NCBI GenBank assembly: GCA_945878065.1
Contig: CAMDXA010000006.1
Span: forward strand, 25,045-89,044
DNA length: 64,000 bases
Direction of reading: 5' to 3'
DNA from: Bordetella parapertussis
GTDB taxonomy: Bacteria > Pseudomonadota > Gammaproteobacteria > Burkholderiales > Burkholderiaceae_C
Shown: positions 18,749 to 27,124 of the stretch, one piece after another
Position numbering within the stretch: the first letter of the stretch is position 1
Layout: every line of letters starts with the position of its first letter
Notes under the pieces: model-generated
The model's database searches: none
Told to the model about the DNA's origin: nothing
The model's input: the letters and a program-made list of their open reading frames with translations, nothing else
Program-made: the position numbers and the translations under genes

Positions 18749-19362
18749 GCGTTCAACTCCAAATAACTTTCAAACACCGCCACATGCACCAGCGCATCCT
18801 CTGCGCCTTGCGGCCACAAATGCGCGGCTTCAAAACGCACATCGTAAGTAGGCTCGTCATCCGCATGTATGCCGTGACCATGTGCATCCGGAAACGGATA
18901 CACCGGAGATTGGCTGATCACCACGCCGTGCTTGCCGCGTATGTAAGCAGGCATGCGCACATGGCCTGCCACATGTTCATCGCGCACACGCACAAGGTCG
19001 CCCGGCAAAAACGCGGTGCGCTTGGCATGGTTGCCGCGCCCCACAGCCGAGGGCATGGCCAACGGGTAAGTGCCGCCTGCGAGTTGTTCCAATTCCTCGC
19101 GCGTGACCAAACCTTTTTCCACACACAGCGTCGCCAAACTGGTCAGCGAGCGTTCGTAATAACTGGCGCTCAGGTAATGCTGCGGCGTCATGCGCTCGAT
19201 CGCGTGCCGGTACTCGTCCATGTTGAACACACCGCTTTTCACCGCCAGGCTGTACAAGGCGTTGGCCCGCACTTCCCAGTTGGCGTGAAACACCGCCGCG
19301 TCGCGGCTGTGCAGCACCTTGCCGAAACCTTGTTTACCGCCCAAGTCGTGCATGCCGTCCAT
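18745..19362 (-). CDS. nthB: Nitrile hydratase beta subunit
   Basis: 205 residues from MDGMHDLGGKQGFG, the classic beta-subunit N terminus. The helical domain has FHANWEVRANALYSL; the C-terminal SH3-like barrel has GDLVRVRDEHVAGHVRMPAYIRGKHG and the YDVRFEAAHLW motif. It pairs with the alpha subunit to hydrate nitriles to amides. The start at 19362 leaves 10 bp after nthA. Length is slightly short compared with the usual 210-230. No fused activator domain is seen. Confidence 0.92.
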   Translation of the reverse strand: MDGMHDLGGKQGFGKVLHSRDAAVFHANWEVRANALYSLAVKSGVFNMDEYRHAIERMTPQHYLSASYYERSLTSLATLCVEKGLVTREELEQLAGGTYPLAMPSAVGRGNHAKRTAFLPGDLVRVRDEHVAGHVRMPAYIRGKHGVVISQSPVYPFPDAHGHGIHADDEPTYDVRFEAAHLWPQGAEDALVHVAVFESYLELNA

Positions 19363-19372
19363 GGGTATTCCT

Positions 19373-19969
19373 TTATATGCGGGCCACGCCAATCAGCGCG
19401 TCTTTGCTGATGAGGGCGGTGAGTTGTTCTATGGACAAACCTTCAGTGCCAGCAGGCCGTTGCGGCATCACCATGTAGCGCGTGTCAGCGGTCGTGTCCC
19501 ACACACGTATTTGCGTTTGCGCGGGCAAGTCCAAACCCATTTCACGCAACACCGTGCGCGCCTCGCGCACCACGCGCGAGCGGTAAGCCAGTTCCTTGTA
19601 CCAGTCCGGTGGTAAACCGATGATGGTGAACGCGGTGCATGAACACAGCGTGCAGCAAATCACGTTGTGTGTGTCGGCGGTGTTTTCCAGCACGACGAAA
19701 TGGCGGTGGTGCGGCGGCATGCTCAAGCCTGCTTCGCGGATAGCGGCCATGCCATCTTTTAGTAGCAAGTGGTTGAATACAGGGTCCTTCCAAGCGCGTG
19801 CAATCAGGCCTGCGCCGTTGGTCGGCACCCAATGCTCGTGCGCGAGTTCGTCAAACGTGTCTATGAATTCGGCAGGCTGCATGCCCTGGCGTTGCAGCAC
19901 GGTTTGAATCGCGTCCAGCCGTTGCTCGATGGTGGCGATTGGTGCGTTAGGTGCGGTGTCGATGGTCAT
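19373..19969 (-). CDS. nthA: Nitrile hydratase alpha subunit, cobalt-type motif
   Basis: 198 residues. The metal-site motif reads ICCTLCSC (residues 104-111). Ligand cysteines by alignment are C106, C109 and C111, and the Thr at 107 marks the cobalt-type motif (iron enzymes have Ser). C105 is an extra cysteine where Val is usual. The following TAFTIIGLPPDWYK differs from the YPWPVLGLPP of textbook enzymes, so substrate range may differ, and a thiocyanate hydrolase-like relative is possible. First gene of the operon nthA-nthB-methyltransferase; it diverges from a YbaK-like gene. Confidence 0.93.
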   Translation of the reverse strand: MTIDTAPNAPIATIEQRLDAIQTVLQRQGMQPAEFIDTFDELAHEHWVPTNGAGLIARAWKDPVFNHLLLKDGMAAIREAGLSMPPHHRHFVVLENTADTHNVICCTLCSCTAFTIIGLPPDWYKELAYRSRVVREARTVLREMGLDLPAQTQIRVWDTTADTRYMVMPQRPAGTEGLSIEQLTALISKDALIGVARI

Positions 19970-20026
19970 GGCGTGGCCTTGAACAGATAGATGAGAATCA
20001 TGTTAACCGCCACACACACTGCCACC

Positions 20027-20497
20027 ATGAGCCTGTCTTCTGTCCAAGCATTTTTTCAATCACTGCAACTCGATATTCCGATTTTGGAAACCGAGGCCAA
20101 CACCGCCACCGTGGCGCTGGCCGCTGCTGCACACGGCGTCGAGCCCGGGCGTATCGCCAAGACGCTGGCGTTTCGCCTGAGCGATGGCCGCGATGTGTTG
20201 GTAGTGGCGCGTGGCGATGCACGTATAGATAACTTGAAATTCAAAATCGCTTTAGGCAAAGGCAAGATGTTGTCGCCCGATGTGGTGGCTGACATCACCG
20301 GCCACCCGGTGGGCGGCGTTTGCCCGTTCGGCTTGGCGCGGCCTCTGCCCATTTATTTGGATGTGTCTTTGAAAGCCTATGACGAAGTGTTGCCAGCGGC
20401 GGGCTCGGTCAATAGCGCGGTGCGGATATCGGTGGCGTTGCTTGAGCAAGTGACGCAGGGGCAGTGGGTGGATGTGTGTCAGGGCGTGGCGGGGTAG
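20027..20497 (+). CDS. YbaK/ProX-type aminoacyl-tRNA deacylase
   Basis: 156 residues from MSLSSVQAFF; an earlier in-frame ATG at 19991 is possible but lies close to the divergent nthA start. The YbaK/EbsC fold shows AKTLAFRLSDGRDVLVVARGD, a conserved Lys region (KFKIALGKGKMLSPD) and GHPVGGVCPFGL with the conserved cysteine. Such proteins hydrolyse mischarged tRNAs such as Cys-tRNA-Pro in trans. No synthetase is adjacent. Substrate specificity cannot be read directly. Confidence 0.87.
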   Translation: MSLSSVQAFFQSLQLDIPILETEANTATVALAAAAHGVEPGRIAKTLAFRLSDGRDVLVVARGDARIDNLKFKIALGKGKMLSPDVVADITGHPVGGVCPFGLARPLPIYLDVSLKAYDEVLPAAGSVNSAVRISVALLEQVTQGQWVDVCQGVAG

Positions 20498-20547
20498 CGC
20501 GACTATCAGAATGTTGTCCATTCAGACAGTGGCAAACAGTCAATAAA

Positions 20548-20865
20548 TTACGTCAACTTAACTTTGGCCTGTATCTCCACACCTAAGTGAGCAGCGATGG
20601 CAGCCAGCATGGCCGACACATGGCTGAGCGTCGGGTTACCGGTAGCGGACCACATGCGGTGCAGACTTTTAGGCGGCTTGTCTATGTCGCGGGCGAGTTG
20701 TTCAAAACCGATGGACGCATTCACCAAATCACGCAACAACAACTTGGCGGTGTGCGGCTCGCCTTGCAACAGCAAGCTGGTGGCTTGCTGCAACAAAGCG
20801 CGGGCATAGGCGGGTTCGGATTGAACGCGGGCGGTGATGGTTTCAATGATTTCTCTGTTACTCAT
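20548..20865 (-). CDS. Antitoxin-like helix-turn-helix protein (orphan)
   Basis: 105 residues. A helical N terminus rich in Ala and Gln is followed by FEQLARDIDKPPKSLHRM and SATGNPTLSHVSAMLAAIAAHL, the helix-turn-helix arrangement of HigA-like antitoxins in addiction modules. I start at 20865 because AGAGG is nine bases upstream; the ATG at 20871 is too close. There is no toxin gene on either side: 51 bp of spacer lies downstream and about 130 bp of AT-rich DNA upstream. It may be a remnant antitoxin or a stand-alone regulator. Confidence 0.65.
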   Translation of the reverse strand: MSNREIIETITARVQSEPAYARALLQQATSLLLQGEPHTAKLLLRDLVNASIGFEQLARDIDKPPKSLHRMWSATGNPTLSHVSAMLAAIAAHLGVEIQAKVKLT

Positions 20866-20999
20866 ATGCATTGGCCTCTCAATTTATTCAAAAGATTTCA
20901 TTAAATACCATTCAAATTTAGTAAATAATGTTTTTGTATAGATAATTACTTATATTTTAGCTATAAATTAGTATTAATATAAAGCCAGTTATGTAATGT

Positions 21000-21605
21000 T
21001 TGGCATTGACTTGGATGACCCATCTCTTTTTCGAAAAACCCATTGTCAATTCCCCTTACGACTATCCCAGTCAACACTGGGAACTCGACGAAACGGGTCA
21101 ACCGACGCAAAAAATCATCGCGACGCGAAGGCAAGCCAAATTTGTCACTCCCATCCCAAAACCCAAAAAACGCAAAGCCGAACATACACAGGCAGAGTTA
21201 GACATAGGCGATGAGGTTTCCACCGAAGATCAGCAATACCACTCGGCCATCATCAACGGCGTGCGTGCCGAAGTCGACAAATGGCGAACTATTCCTAAGC
21301 CCAGCGACTGGGGTGTCACACCTGAAACCGCACGCCTGCTGCAACACTGGCGGCACCACGATTTCAGCGGTGTTCGGCCCTTCTTTTGCCAAATTGAAGC
21401 GATAGAGACTGCCATCTGGCTGACGGAGGTCGCTACAAACAAAGGCAAAGCAGCGCAGCACTTTTTACAACACCTACCGCATGGCGCGCCCGCTTATCAA
21501 TCAATTCTGAATTTCCAATACTCACCCAGTTTGGTGCTCGCAATGCACTGTTGCCACAGTGCAAGCCATGCGCCAACACCCACGGCAAATTGTCGCGGTG
21601 GATGA
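21000..21605 (+). pseudogene. 5' remnant of a restriction-type DEAD/DEAH helicase gene
   Basis: The first 155-160 residues (from about MTHLFFEKP at 21015) look like the N terminus of the large type III Res-like or BPTD_3080-like restriction helicases: FEKPIVNSPYDYPSQHWELD, TPIPKPKKRK, then WGVTPETARLLQHWRHHDF and RPFFCQIEAIETAIWLTEV. That segment normally leads straight into the Walker A helicase core, which is absent. After about 21480 the frame loses similarity and ends at 21605 in antisense darT sequence. It is therefore a truncated relic of a protein probably over 800 residues long. Homology is from recall, not a search. Confidence 0.7.
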
Positions 21606-21651
21606 TGCGCCAAATCAGCGCTTTTTCTGGATTCAGATTCTTGTATAGCAT
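21480..21651 (-). pseudogene. 5' remnant of DarT-like DNA ADP-ribosyltransferase toxin gene
   Basis: Reading leftward from the ATG at 21651, the first 57 residues carry the DarT (DUF4433) N-terminal pattern: LNPEKALIWRIIHRDNLPW, AHGLHCGNSA, PNWVSIGN and LIDKRARH. DarT modifies thymidine in single-stranded DNA and is neutralised by DarG. The pattern stops near 21480, where the frame enters the helicase remnant in antisense and soon ends. The catalytic remainder and any darG are missing, so no active toxin is expected. Confidence 0.7.
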
Positions 21652-21652
21652 T

Positions 21653-21669
21653 TGAGAAATATATTCTCA
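21653..21669. promoter_or_regulatory. Palindrome immediately upstream of the darT remnant
   Basis: TGAGAA-ATATA-TTCTCA is a perfect 6-bp inverted repeat with an AT-rich 5-base spacer, ending one base before the darT ATG. Its place over the expected ribosome-binding site suggests an autoregulatory operator left over from the toxin-antitoxin locus. Function is inferred only. Confidence 0.35.
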
Positions 21670-21738
21670 TTGACAGCTCCGCCAACGATCTGCCTTTAAC
21701 GTACAGAAATAACTTGAATTTCTGAAGAGTGTTTGCCC

Positions 21739-23004
21739 TCAATACGTCTCCAACTGCAACCTACCCTCTTGCTTCAAACCCTCAGCAACCGCCGTCCAAT
21801 CCAAACCCGCTCCCACCGCGATGTCGTGCATGGCCTGCAACACGCCTTCTTCCATGCTCTTCAAACCACAGACGTAAAAATGCGTTTTCGGGTCTTGCAG
21901 CAAAGTGGCCAGTTGAGCGGATGCATCGCGCATTGCGTCTTGCACATAGCGCTTCGGTTGACCGGGTGTGCGTGAAAACGCCAAGTGAATATCGATGAAA
22001 TCTTTGGGCAGTTTTTGCAGCGGCCCGAAGTAAGGCAACTCCTGCTGCGTGCGTGCGCCGAAAAACAGCAGCAGCTTGCCGCCTGCAAATTTGCCGCTGG
22101 CTTGTATGCGTCTGCGCCACTCGGTCATGCCGCGCATGGGTGCGCTGCCGGTGCCGGTGCAAATCATCACGATATGGCTTCCCGGGTGGTTGGGCATCAA
22201 AAAGCTGCTGCCGAACGGGCCAATCACTTGCACGCTGTCGCCGGTTTTCAAATCGCACAAATAGTTGGAAGCGACACCTTTGACGGCTTGGCCTTGGTGG
22301 TCTTGCACCACGCGTTTCACCGTGAGCGACAAGTTGTTGTAACCGGGCCGTTCGCCGTTGCGCGGGCTGGCAACAGAATATTGACGCGCATGGTGCGGCT
22401 TGCCGTTCGCGTCCACGCCGGGCGGCACAATGCCCACCGATTGACCTTCGAGCACAGGAAACGGCATGCTGCCGAAGTCCAACACGATGTGGTGCGTTTC
22501 GTTGTCTGTGCCCGCTTCATTCACTTGCATATTGCCGACCACGGTCGCGGTGATCGGTGACTTGGGGCCGTGCAAATTGGTGTACGGATGCGCTGCAGAC
22601 CATGGCGGCAGAGTGGCACCCAAAGAGGCGGCATGCATCACTGCAGAAGTGGTGGTCGAAGGTACAGATGTGGCCGCTGTTTCAAACGCGGTGCTGCCTG
22701 ACAACTGTGCAGCGACAGGCAATGCATCCACCGCTTGCACGGCAGGCAATTCATCCCATGACAGTTGATCGGCCAATGAATACGCCTTGCTACGCAACAC
22801 CGGCAACCAATGGTCAATCGAACCTGTGGGGCAAGGCGGCACGCAAGCCATGCAGTGGTTGCATTTGTCTGCATCCACCACGTAGTTGCGGCTGTCGTGC
22901 GTTACCGCACCCACGGGGCACGTGGCTTCGCAGGTGTTGCAGCGTATGCACACCTCGGGGTCGATCACATGTTGCTGTAGCAACTCGGCGGTGTCAGTGC
23001 TCAT
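21739..23004 (-). CDS. boxA: Benzoyl-CoA 2,3-epoxidase reductase subunit BoxA
   Basis: 421 residues. The N terminus has two 4Fe-4S ferredoxin clusters: C19, C22, C25, C29 ([12 protein letters not shown]) and C48, C51, C54, C58 ([12 protein letters not shown]). A linker rich in Ala, Ser and Thr leads to a ferredoxin-NADP reductase-like FAD/NADPH module with [12 protein letters not shown] (FAD), [10 protein letters not shown] (nucleotide) and a C-terminal EGRLQLETY. BoxA passes NADPH electrons to BoxB. It is the last gene of the operon, six bases after boxB. Confidence 0.95.
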   Translation of the reverse strand: MSTDTAELLQQHVIDPEVCIRCNTCEATCPVGAVTHDSRNYVVDADKCNHCMACVPPCPTGSIDHWLPVLRSKAYSLADQLSWDELPAVQAVDALPVAAQLSGSTAFETAATSVPSTTTSAVMHAASLGATLPPWSAAHPYTNLHGPKSPITATVVGNMQVNEAGTDNETHHIVLDFGSMPFPVLEGQSVGIVPPGVDANGKPHHARQYSVASPRNGERPGYNNLSLTVKRVVQDHQGQAVKGVASNYLCDLKTGDSVQVIGPFGSSFLMPNHPGSHIVMICTGTGSAPMRGMTEWRRRIQASGKFAGGKLLLFFGARTQQELPYFGPLQKLPKDFIDIHLAFSRTPGQPKRYVQDAMRDASAQLATLLQDPKTHFYVCGLKSMEEGVLQAMHDIAVGAGLDWTAVAEGLKQEGRLQLETY

Positions 23005-23010
23005 GGTATG

Positions 23011-24438
23011 TCAGTTGAAACGTACGTACTCGAAGTCCACCGGCTGACGGTTGATACCGATGGCAGGCGGCGCGATCCAGTTGGCAAATTTGCCAGGCTC
23101 TGCCACGCGGCCCATCAGGCTTTGCACAAACGCACGGTCTTCTGCGGTGGGCAACCAATCGCCGACCTTGGCATTCCATTCGTTCTCTGACACCACGCGG
23201 CCATCGGGCGACACTTTTGAGCCGGACAAGGCACCGATGTTGCGGTGAAACGCTTTGTGCGGCACGCTCAAGCGGTGCGGCAAACCGGCCTTCTCAATCA
23301 CACGGTTCCAACGCTCCACACCACCGACCGAATCTTTGATGTAGTCGTCACGCAGCACTTCGTTCAGCGCATTCAACATGGGCACTTCTTTTTCTTGCAA
23401 CTGACCATTCACCACGTTCAACACTTTGTAGGTCTGGCCACGCAACACATGGTCGTCGTCCCGCTTGGTTTCCTCATAGCGACCTTTGATGCCTGTCGAA
23501 TAAAACGTCGCGGCATTGCTCGATTCGTCAGCACCAAACAAATCAATCGTCACGCTGAAATGGAAATTCAAATAGCGTTGAATCGTCGGCAAATCAATCA
23601 CACCGGCGGCACGCAGTTTGCCCACGTCGTCAGTCTTCATTTCGTTCATCGCCGCGCAAGTGCGTTGAATCACACGGCTGATACCGGACTCGCCGACAAA
23701 CATGTGGTGCGCTTCTTCGGTCAGCATGAACTTGGTGGTGCGTGCCAACGGATCGAAACTGCTCTCCGCCAAAGCGCACAACTGGAACTTGCCGTCGCGG
23801 TCGGTGAAATAGGTGAACATGAAAAAGCTCAGCCAATCGGGTGTCTCTTCGTTGAAGGCTTGCAAAATGCGCGGGTTGTCTTCCTGGCCGCTGCGACGCT
23901 CAAGCAAGGCCTCAGCTTCTTCGCGGCCATCGCGACCGAAATGTTTGTGCAGCAAATACACCATGGCCCACAGGTGGCGGCCTTCTTCCACGTTGATTTG
24001 AAACAAATTGCGCAAGTCGTACATGCTGGGCGCGGTCTTGCCCAAGTGACGCTGTTGCTCGACAGACGCGGGCTCTGTGTCGCCTTGTGTCACGATGATG
24101 CGGCGCAAGTTCGCGCGGTGTTCGCCTGGCACGTCTTGCCAGGCCTTCTCGCCTTTGTGGTCACCGAAGTGAATCGTGCGATCGGCTTCGCCTTGGTTCA
24201 AGAAAATGCCCCAACGGTAGTCGCGCATCTTCACGTGACCAAACTGCGCCCAGCCTTGCGGGTCGACGCTGACGGCGGTGCGCAAATACACCTCGTTGTC
24301 GGTCGTGCCTTCGGGGCCCATGTCGTCCCACCAGTTGATGAAATTCGGTTGCCATTGCTCGAGGGCGCGCTGCAAAGTACGGTCGCTGCCGAGGTCCACG
24401 TTGTTGGGGATTTTTTCGCTGTAGTTGATGGCTGACAT
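23011..24438 (-). CDS. boxB: Benzoyl-CoA 2,3-epoxidase oxygenase subunit BoxB
   Basis: 475 residues, the usual BoxB length. The di-iron site ligands are visible in EEGRHLWAMVYLLHK and EEAHHMFVGESG. Together with BoxA it epoxidises benzoyl-CoA using O2 and NADPH. The N-terminal INYSEKIPNNVDLGSDRTLQ and LSFFMFTYFTDRDGKFQL are characteristic. It is separated from boxC by 112 bp containing a large inverted repeat, so its translation depends on readthrough of that hairpin or on its own start signals (ACTCTGGAGTAAGTC lies upstream of the ATG). Confidence 0.96.
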   Translation of the reverse strand: MSAINYSEKIPNNVDLGSDRTLQRALEQWQPNFINWWDDMGPEGTTDNEVYLRTAVSVDPQGWAQFGHVKMRDYRWGIFLNQGEADRTIHFGDHKGEKAWQDVPGEHRANLRRIIVTQGDTEPASVEQQRHLGKTAPSMYDLRNLFQINVEEGRHLWAMVYLLHKHFGRDGREEAEALLERRSGQEDNPRILQAFNEETPDWLSFFMFTYFTDRDGKFQLCALAESSFDPLARTTKFMLTEEAHHMFVGESGISRVIQRTCAAMNEMKTDDVGKLRAAGVIDLPTIQRYLNFHFSVTIDLFGADESSNAATFYSTGIKGRYEETKRDDDHVLRGQTYKVLNVVNGQLQEKEVPMLNALNEVLRDDYIKDSVGGVERWNRVIEKAGLPHRLSVPHKAFHRNIGALSGSKVSPDGRVVSENEWNAKVGDWLPTAEDRAFVQSLMGRVAEPGKFANWIAPPAIGINRQPVDFEYVRFN

Positions 24439-24469
24439 GACTTACTCCAGAGTGTTTAAAGAGGTAAAT

Positions 24470-24540
24470 TAATTGGGGTCAGACTCCAATTAATCATTGA
24501 TGAAATGTGAAGGGAATTAATTGGAGTCTGACCCCAATTA
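24470..24540. repeat. 25-bp perfect inverted repeat, TTGGGGTCAGA family
   Basis: The arms at 24470-24494 and 24516-24540 are perfect reverse complements around a 21-base spacer; the core is AATTGGGGTCAGACTCCAATT. The element lies between boxC and boxB. The same TTGGGGTCAGA/TCTGACCCCAA core recurs at 30736-30818 in metG, showing a dispersed repeat family rather than a local terminator. It would form a very stable hairpin in the box mRNA. Confidence 0.9.
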
Positions 24541-24550
24541 CACCAATTAA

Positions 24551-26218
24551 TCAGACGCGGTTCATATCAAAAGCGGCTTTCTCGCCTTTGCCATACACCT
24601 TCAATGCGCCTTTGTCGCCAACCGCGTTCGGGCGGTTGAATATCCAGTTTTGCCAAGCCGACAAGCGGCCGAAGATGCGTGTTTCCATGGACTCTTTTTG
24701 GCTGAAGCGCAAGTTGGCTTCCAAGCCGGTGAGTGAATCGGGCGACATGGCCGCACGTTCTTCGATGGCGATGCGAATTTCATCCGCCCAGTCGATGTCG
24801 TCAGGCGCGGCGGTGACGAGACCCAGCGCCAAAGCTTTGTCTGCATCCAACTGCTGACCCACTACAACGCGCACCGCTTCCATCGGCGCTGTCTCTTCGT
24901 AAAAACGGCGCTGCAAACGCGACTGGTGGTTCACCATCGGGAACACACCGAAATTCATTTCACTCAAGGCAATGTGCGGCGCGTTCTCTGGTGCATCCGG
25001 CAGAGAAAGCATGTAAGCGCGGTCAGCGGCAAATGCCAATTCAGCCAAGGTGCCTGCAAAACAAGAACCTTCATCAATCAACGCAAACATAGAGCGAGAA
25101 GACACATCCAGTCGCGCCAACGTGCGACGCAGCAAGCCCAAAGTTTCTTTCACCAGCCAATGGTCTTGGTGCTTCATCAACACGGCATCAGATTCGAGAG
25201 CCAGTTTGGCATCACCGACAGTGCGCAACAACCAAGTGCCGATGTCGAGTTCATTGGTGCGCAAACTCAAAATCGCGTCATCCAATTCACGCGCCATTTG
25301 CAGCGGGTACCAGCTGTCACCGGCGGCTTGAATCTCTGCCAGTGTGGTCAACAACTTGCCGACAGGTGCAGACACGCAAACCGTAGCAGTGCGTTTTTCG
25401 CGGTCTATGTCTACCTTCACATAGCTGTAGTGCAAGCTGTCTGCGGTCACCGTTTTGTTCAACGGATTGAGTTTCACGCCTTGGCCTTTTGCAGCAACAC
25501 CTGCTCTATGGCTGGAAGCCGCCAATAGTGCTGCACGTTCAGACACAGCAGAAGTGAATTGCGCCGGTTTGGCAATCGCGTCCACCAAGCGCCAATCGAC
25601 GGCACGCTGGCCACGAACGCCTTCCACGCTGGTGCAAAAAATATCTGCATGGTCGTGTCGCACATGGCGCTTGTCGGTGATGCGGGTCAGGCCACCCGTG
25701 CCGGGCAACACGCCAAGCAAGGGCACTTCGGGCAATGACACGCTGCTGGAGCGGTCGTCAACCAGCAATATCTCGTCACACGCCAAAGCCAACTCGTAGC
25801 CGCCACCAGCACACGCGCCATTGACCGCTGCCAAAAATTTCAAACCACCATGGCGGCTGCTGTCTTCCAACCCATTGCGTGTTTCATTGGTGAATTTGCA
25901 AAAGTTGACCTTCCACGCGTGCGTGGACAAACCCAGCATAAAAATATTCGCGCCCGAGCAAAAAATGCGGTCCTTCACACTGGTGACCACCACGGTTTTT
26001 ACCTCGGGGTGCTCAAAGCGCAAACGCTGCACCGCGTCGTTCAATTCAATGTCAACGCCCAAATCGTATGAATTGAGTTTGAGTTTGTAGCCGGGCAGTA
26101 TCCCGCCGTCTTCCTGAATATCGAGCGACAAGGTGGCTATTTCCCCCTCAATGCGCCAGGTCCAGTGGCGGTATTGATCGGGCTGCGTTTCGTAATTCAC
26201 TGCAAAGGTTTGGCTCAT
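24551..26218 (-). CDS. boxC: 2,3-epoxybenzoyl-CoA dihydrolase BoxC
   Basis: 555 residues with two crotonase-like halves. The first contains NGACAGGGYELALACDEILL (oxyanion/CoA binding) and FCSGANIFMLG; the second contains FALIDEGSCFAGTLAELAFAADRAYML. BoxC opens the epoxybenzoyl-CoA ring hydrolytically to 3,4-dehydroadipyl-CoA semialdehyde and formate. It begins 27 bp after boxR. Long homodimeric hydratases of this size are characteristic of BoxC, so confidence is high. Confidence 0.96.
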   Translation of the reverse strand: MSQTFAVNYETQPDQYRHWTWRIEGEIATLSLDIQEDGGILPGYKLKLNSYDLGVDIELNDAVQRLRFEHPEVKTVVVTSVKDRIFCSGANIFMLGLSTHAWKVNFCKFTNETRNGLEDSSRHGGLKFLAAVNGACAGGGYELALACDEILLVDDRSSSVSLPEVPLLGVLPGTGGLTRITDKRHVRHDHADIFCTSVEGVRGQRAVDWRLVDAIAKPAQFTSAVSERAALLAASSHRAGVAAKGQGVKLNPLNKTVTADSLHYSYVKVDIDREKRTATVCVSAPVGKLLTTLAEIQAAGDSWYPLQMARELDDAILSLRTNELDIGTWLLRTVGDAKLALESDAVLMKHQDHWLVKETLGLLRRTLARLDVSSRSMFALIDEGSCFAGTLAELAFAADRAYMLSLPDAPENAPHIALSEMNFGVFPMVNHQSRLQRRFYEETAPMEAVRVVVGQQLDADKALALGLVTAAPDDIDWADEIRIAIEERAAMSPDSLTGLEANLRFSQKESMETRIFGRLSAWQNWIFNRPNAVGDKGALKVYGKGEKAAFDMNRV

Positions 26219-26245
26219 CTGTCTGTCTTTCTGTGTTCTGTGTCT

Positions 26246-27124
26246 TCACGCCAATGCCATGGCGTATTTCAAATCCTGCGACAGGCGTTTGACAACTTCT
26301 TTCAAGCCAAAAGCGCTGGTGTCAAACGTTTGGTGCGCCTGCGAATACATGGGCATTCTTTCGTTCAATATGTGTTTGAGGTCTTTTAGCGCCTGAGTGC
26401 TGCCCGCCATGGGCCGCATATCGCCTTGCGCCATGACACGGTTCAAGTGGTCTTCAGGCTTGGCTTGCAACCAAATGGTCAAAGATTGCCCTTTCAATTT
26501 TTCCCACGCTCGCATGTCCATGACGATACCGCCGGTGGTGGCGATGATGGCGGGCAATTCGCTGGCCAAGGCATTTTCAAGCGCCAGCAACTGATAGCGC
26601 TGGTACGCCAAGGGACCGTACAAACTGTGAATTTCATGGGTTTTACAGCCCGCCAACTTTTCAATGTCGCGGCTGAGTTCCACAAAATGCATGTGCAAAT
26701 CTTTGGCGATGCTTTGACCAATGGAAGTCTTGCCTGCGCCCCGCAGGCCGACCAGCGCGATTTTTCGCTGGTTGAGTGTGGTTTTGGCGCGCAACAACTG
26801 CGTCAGATAACTGTGCACCACTTTGAGTTCGGTGTCGCTTTTGTCCACCAACAACTGTTGAATCGCCTGAAGCTGAGGCTGTTTCATATTGAAGTTCGAC
26901 AGCAAATCGGTGATTTCGCAATCCAACGCTTGGGAAACCTGCAACAAGATCATGATGGATGCGTTGCCAGTGCCGGATTCGAGCGATGCCAAATGTCGCT
27001 CGGACACTTGCGCGGCTTGCGCCAATTCCTTGCGAGTCCATTTGCGCAATTGCCGCCACCAACGCACTTGGTGACCGATGGTTTGCAACAGCGGTGAGTG
27101 GGCGGGTGATGAACGGTCCAGCAT
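26246..27124 (-). CDS. boxR: Benzoyl-CoA-responsive repressor BoxR
   Basis: 292 residues. An N-terminal XRE helix-turn-helix (about 18-75; RKELAQAAQVSERHLASLES) is joined by a linker to a shikimate kinase-like domain with P-loop GLRGAGKTS (126-134) and TTGGIV. This BzdR/BoxR architecture senses benzoyl-CoA and derepresses box genes. Here boxR is the first gene of its own operon (boxR-boxC-boxB-boxA), implying autoregulation. No Shine-Dalgarno is visible before the ATG. Confidence 0.95.
   Translation of the reverse strand: MLDRSSPAHSPLLQTIGHQVRWWRQLRKWTRKELAQAAQVSERHLASLESGTGNASIMILLQVSQALDCEITDLLSNFNMKQPQLQAIQQLLVDKSDTELKVVHSYLTQLLRAKTTLNQRKIALVGLRGAGKTSIGQSIAKDLHMHFVELSRDIEKLAGCKTHEIHSLYGPLAYQRYQLLALENALASELPAIIATTGGIVMDMRAWEKLKGQSLTIWLQAKPEDHLNRVMAQGDMRPMAGSTQALKDLKHILNERMPMYSQAHQTFDTSAFGLKEVVKRLSQDLKYAMALA

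Noticed and set aside
18673..19410. 245-codon plus-strand frame across nthB
   Set aside because: Antisense to nitrile hydratase beta; no ribosome site and no motif.
23245..24435. 396-codon plus-strand open frame opposite boxB
   Set aside because: Composition (His/Val/Gln runs) is typical of an antisense shadow, and boxB on the other strand is a full-length known enzyme.
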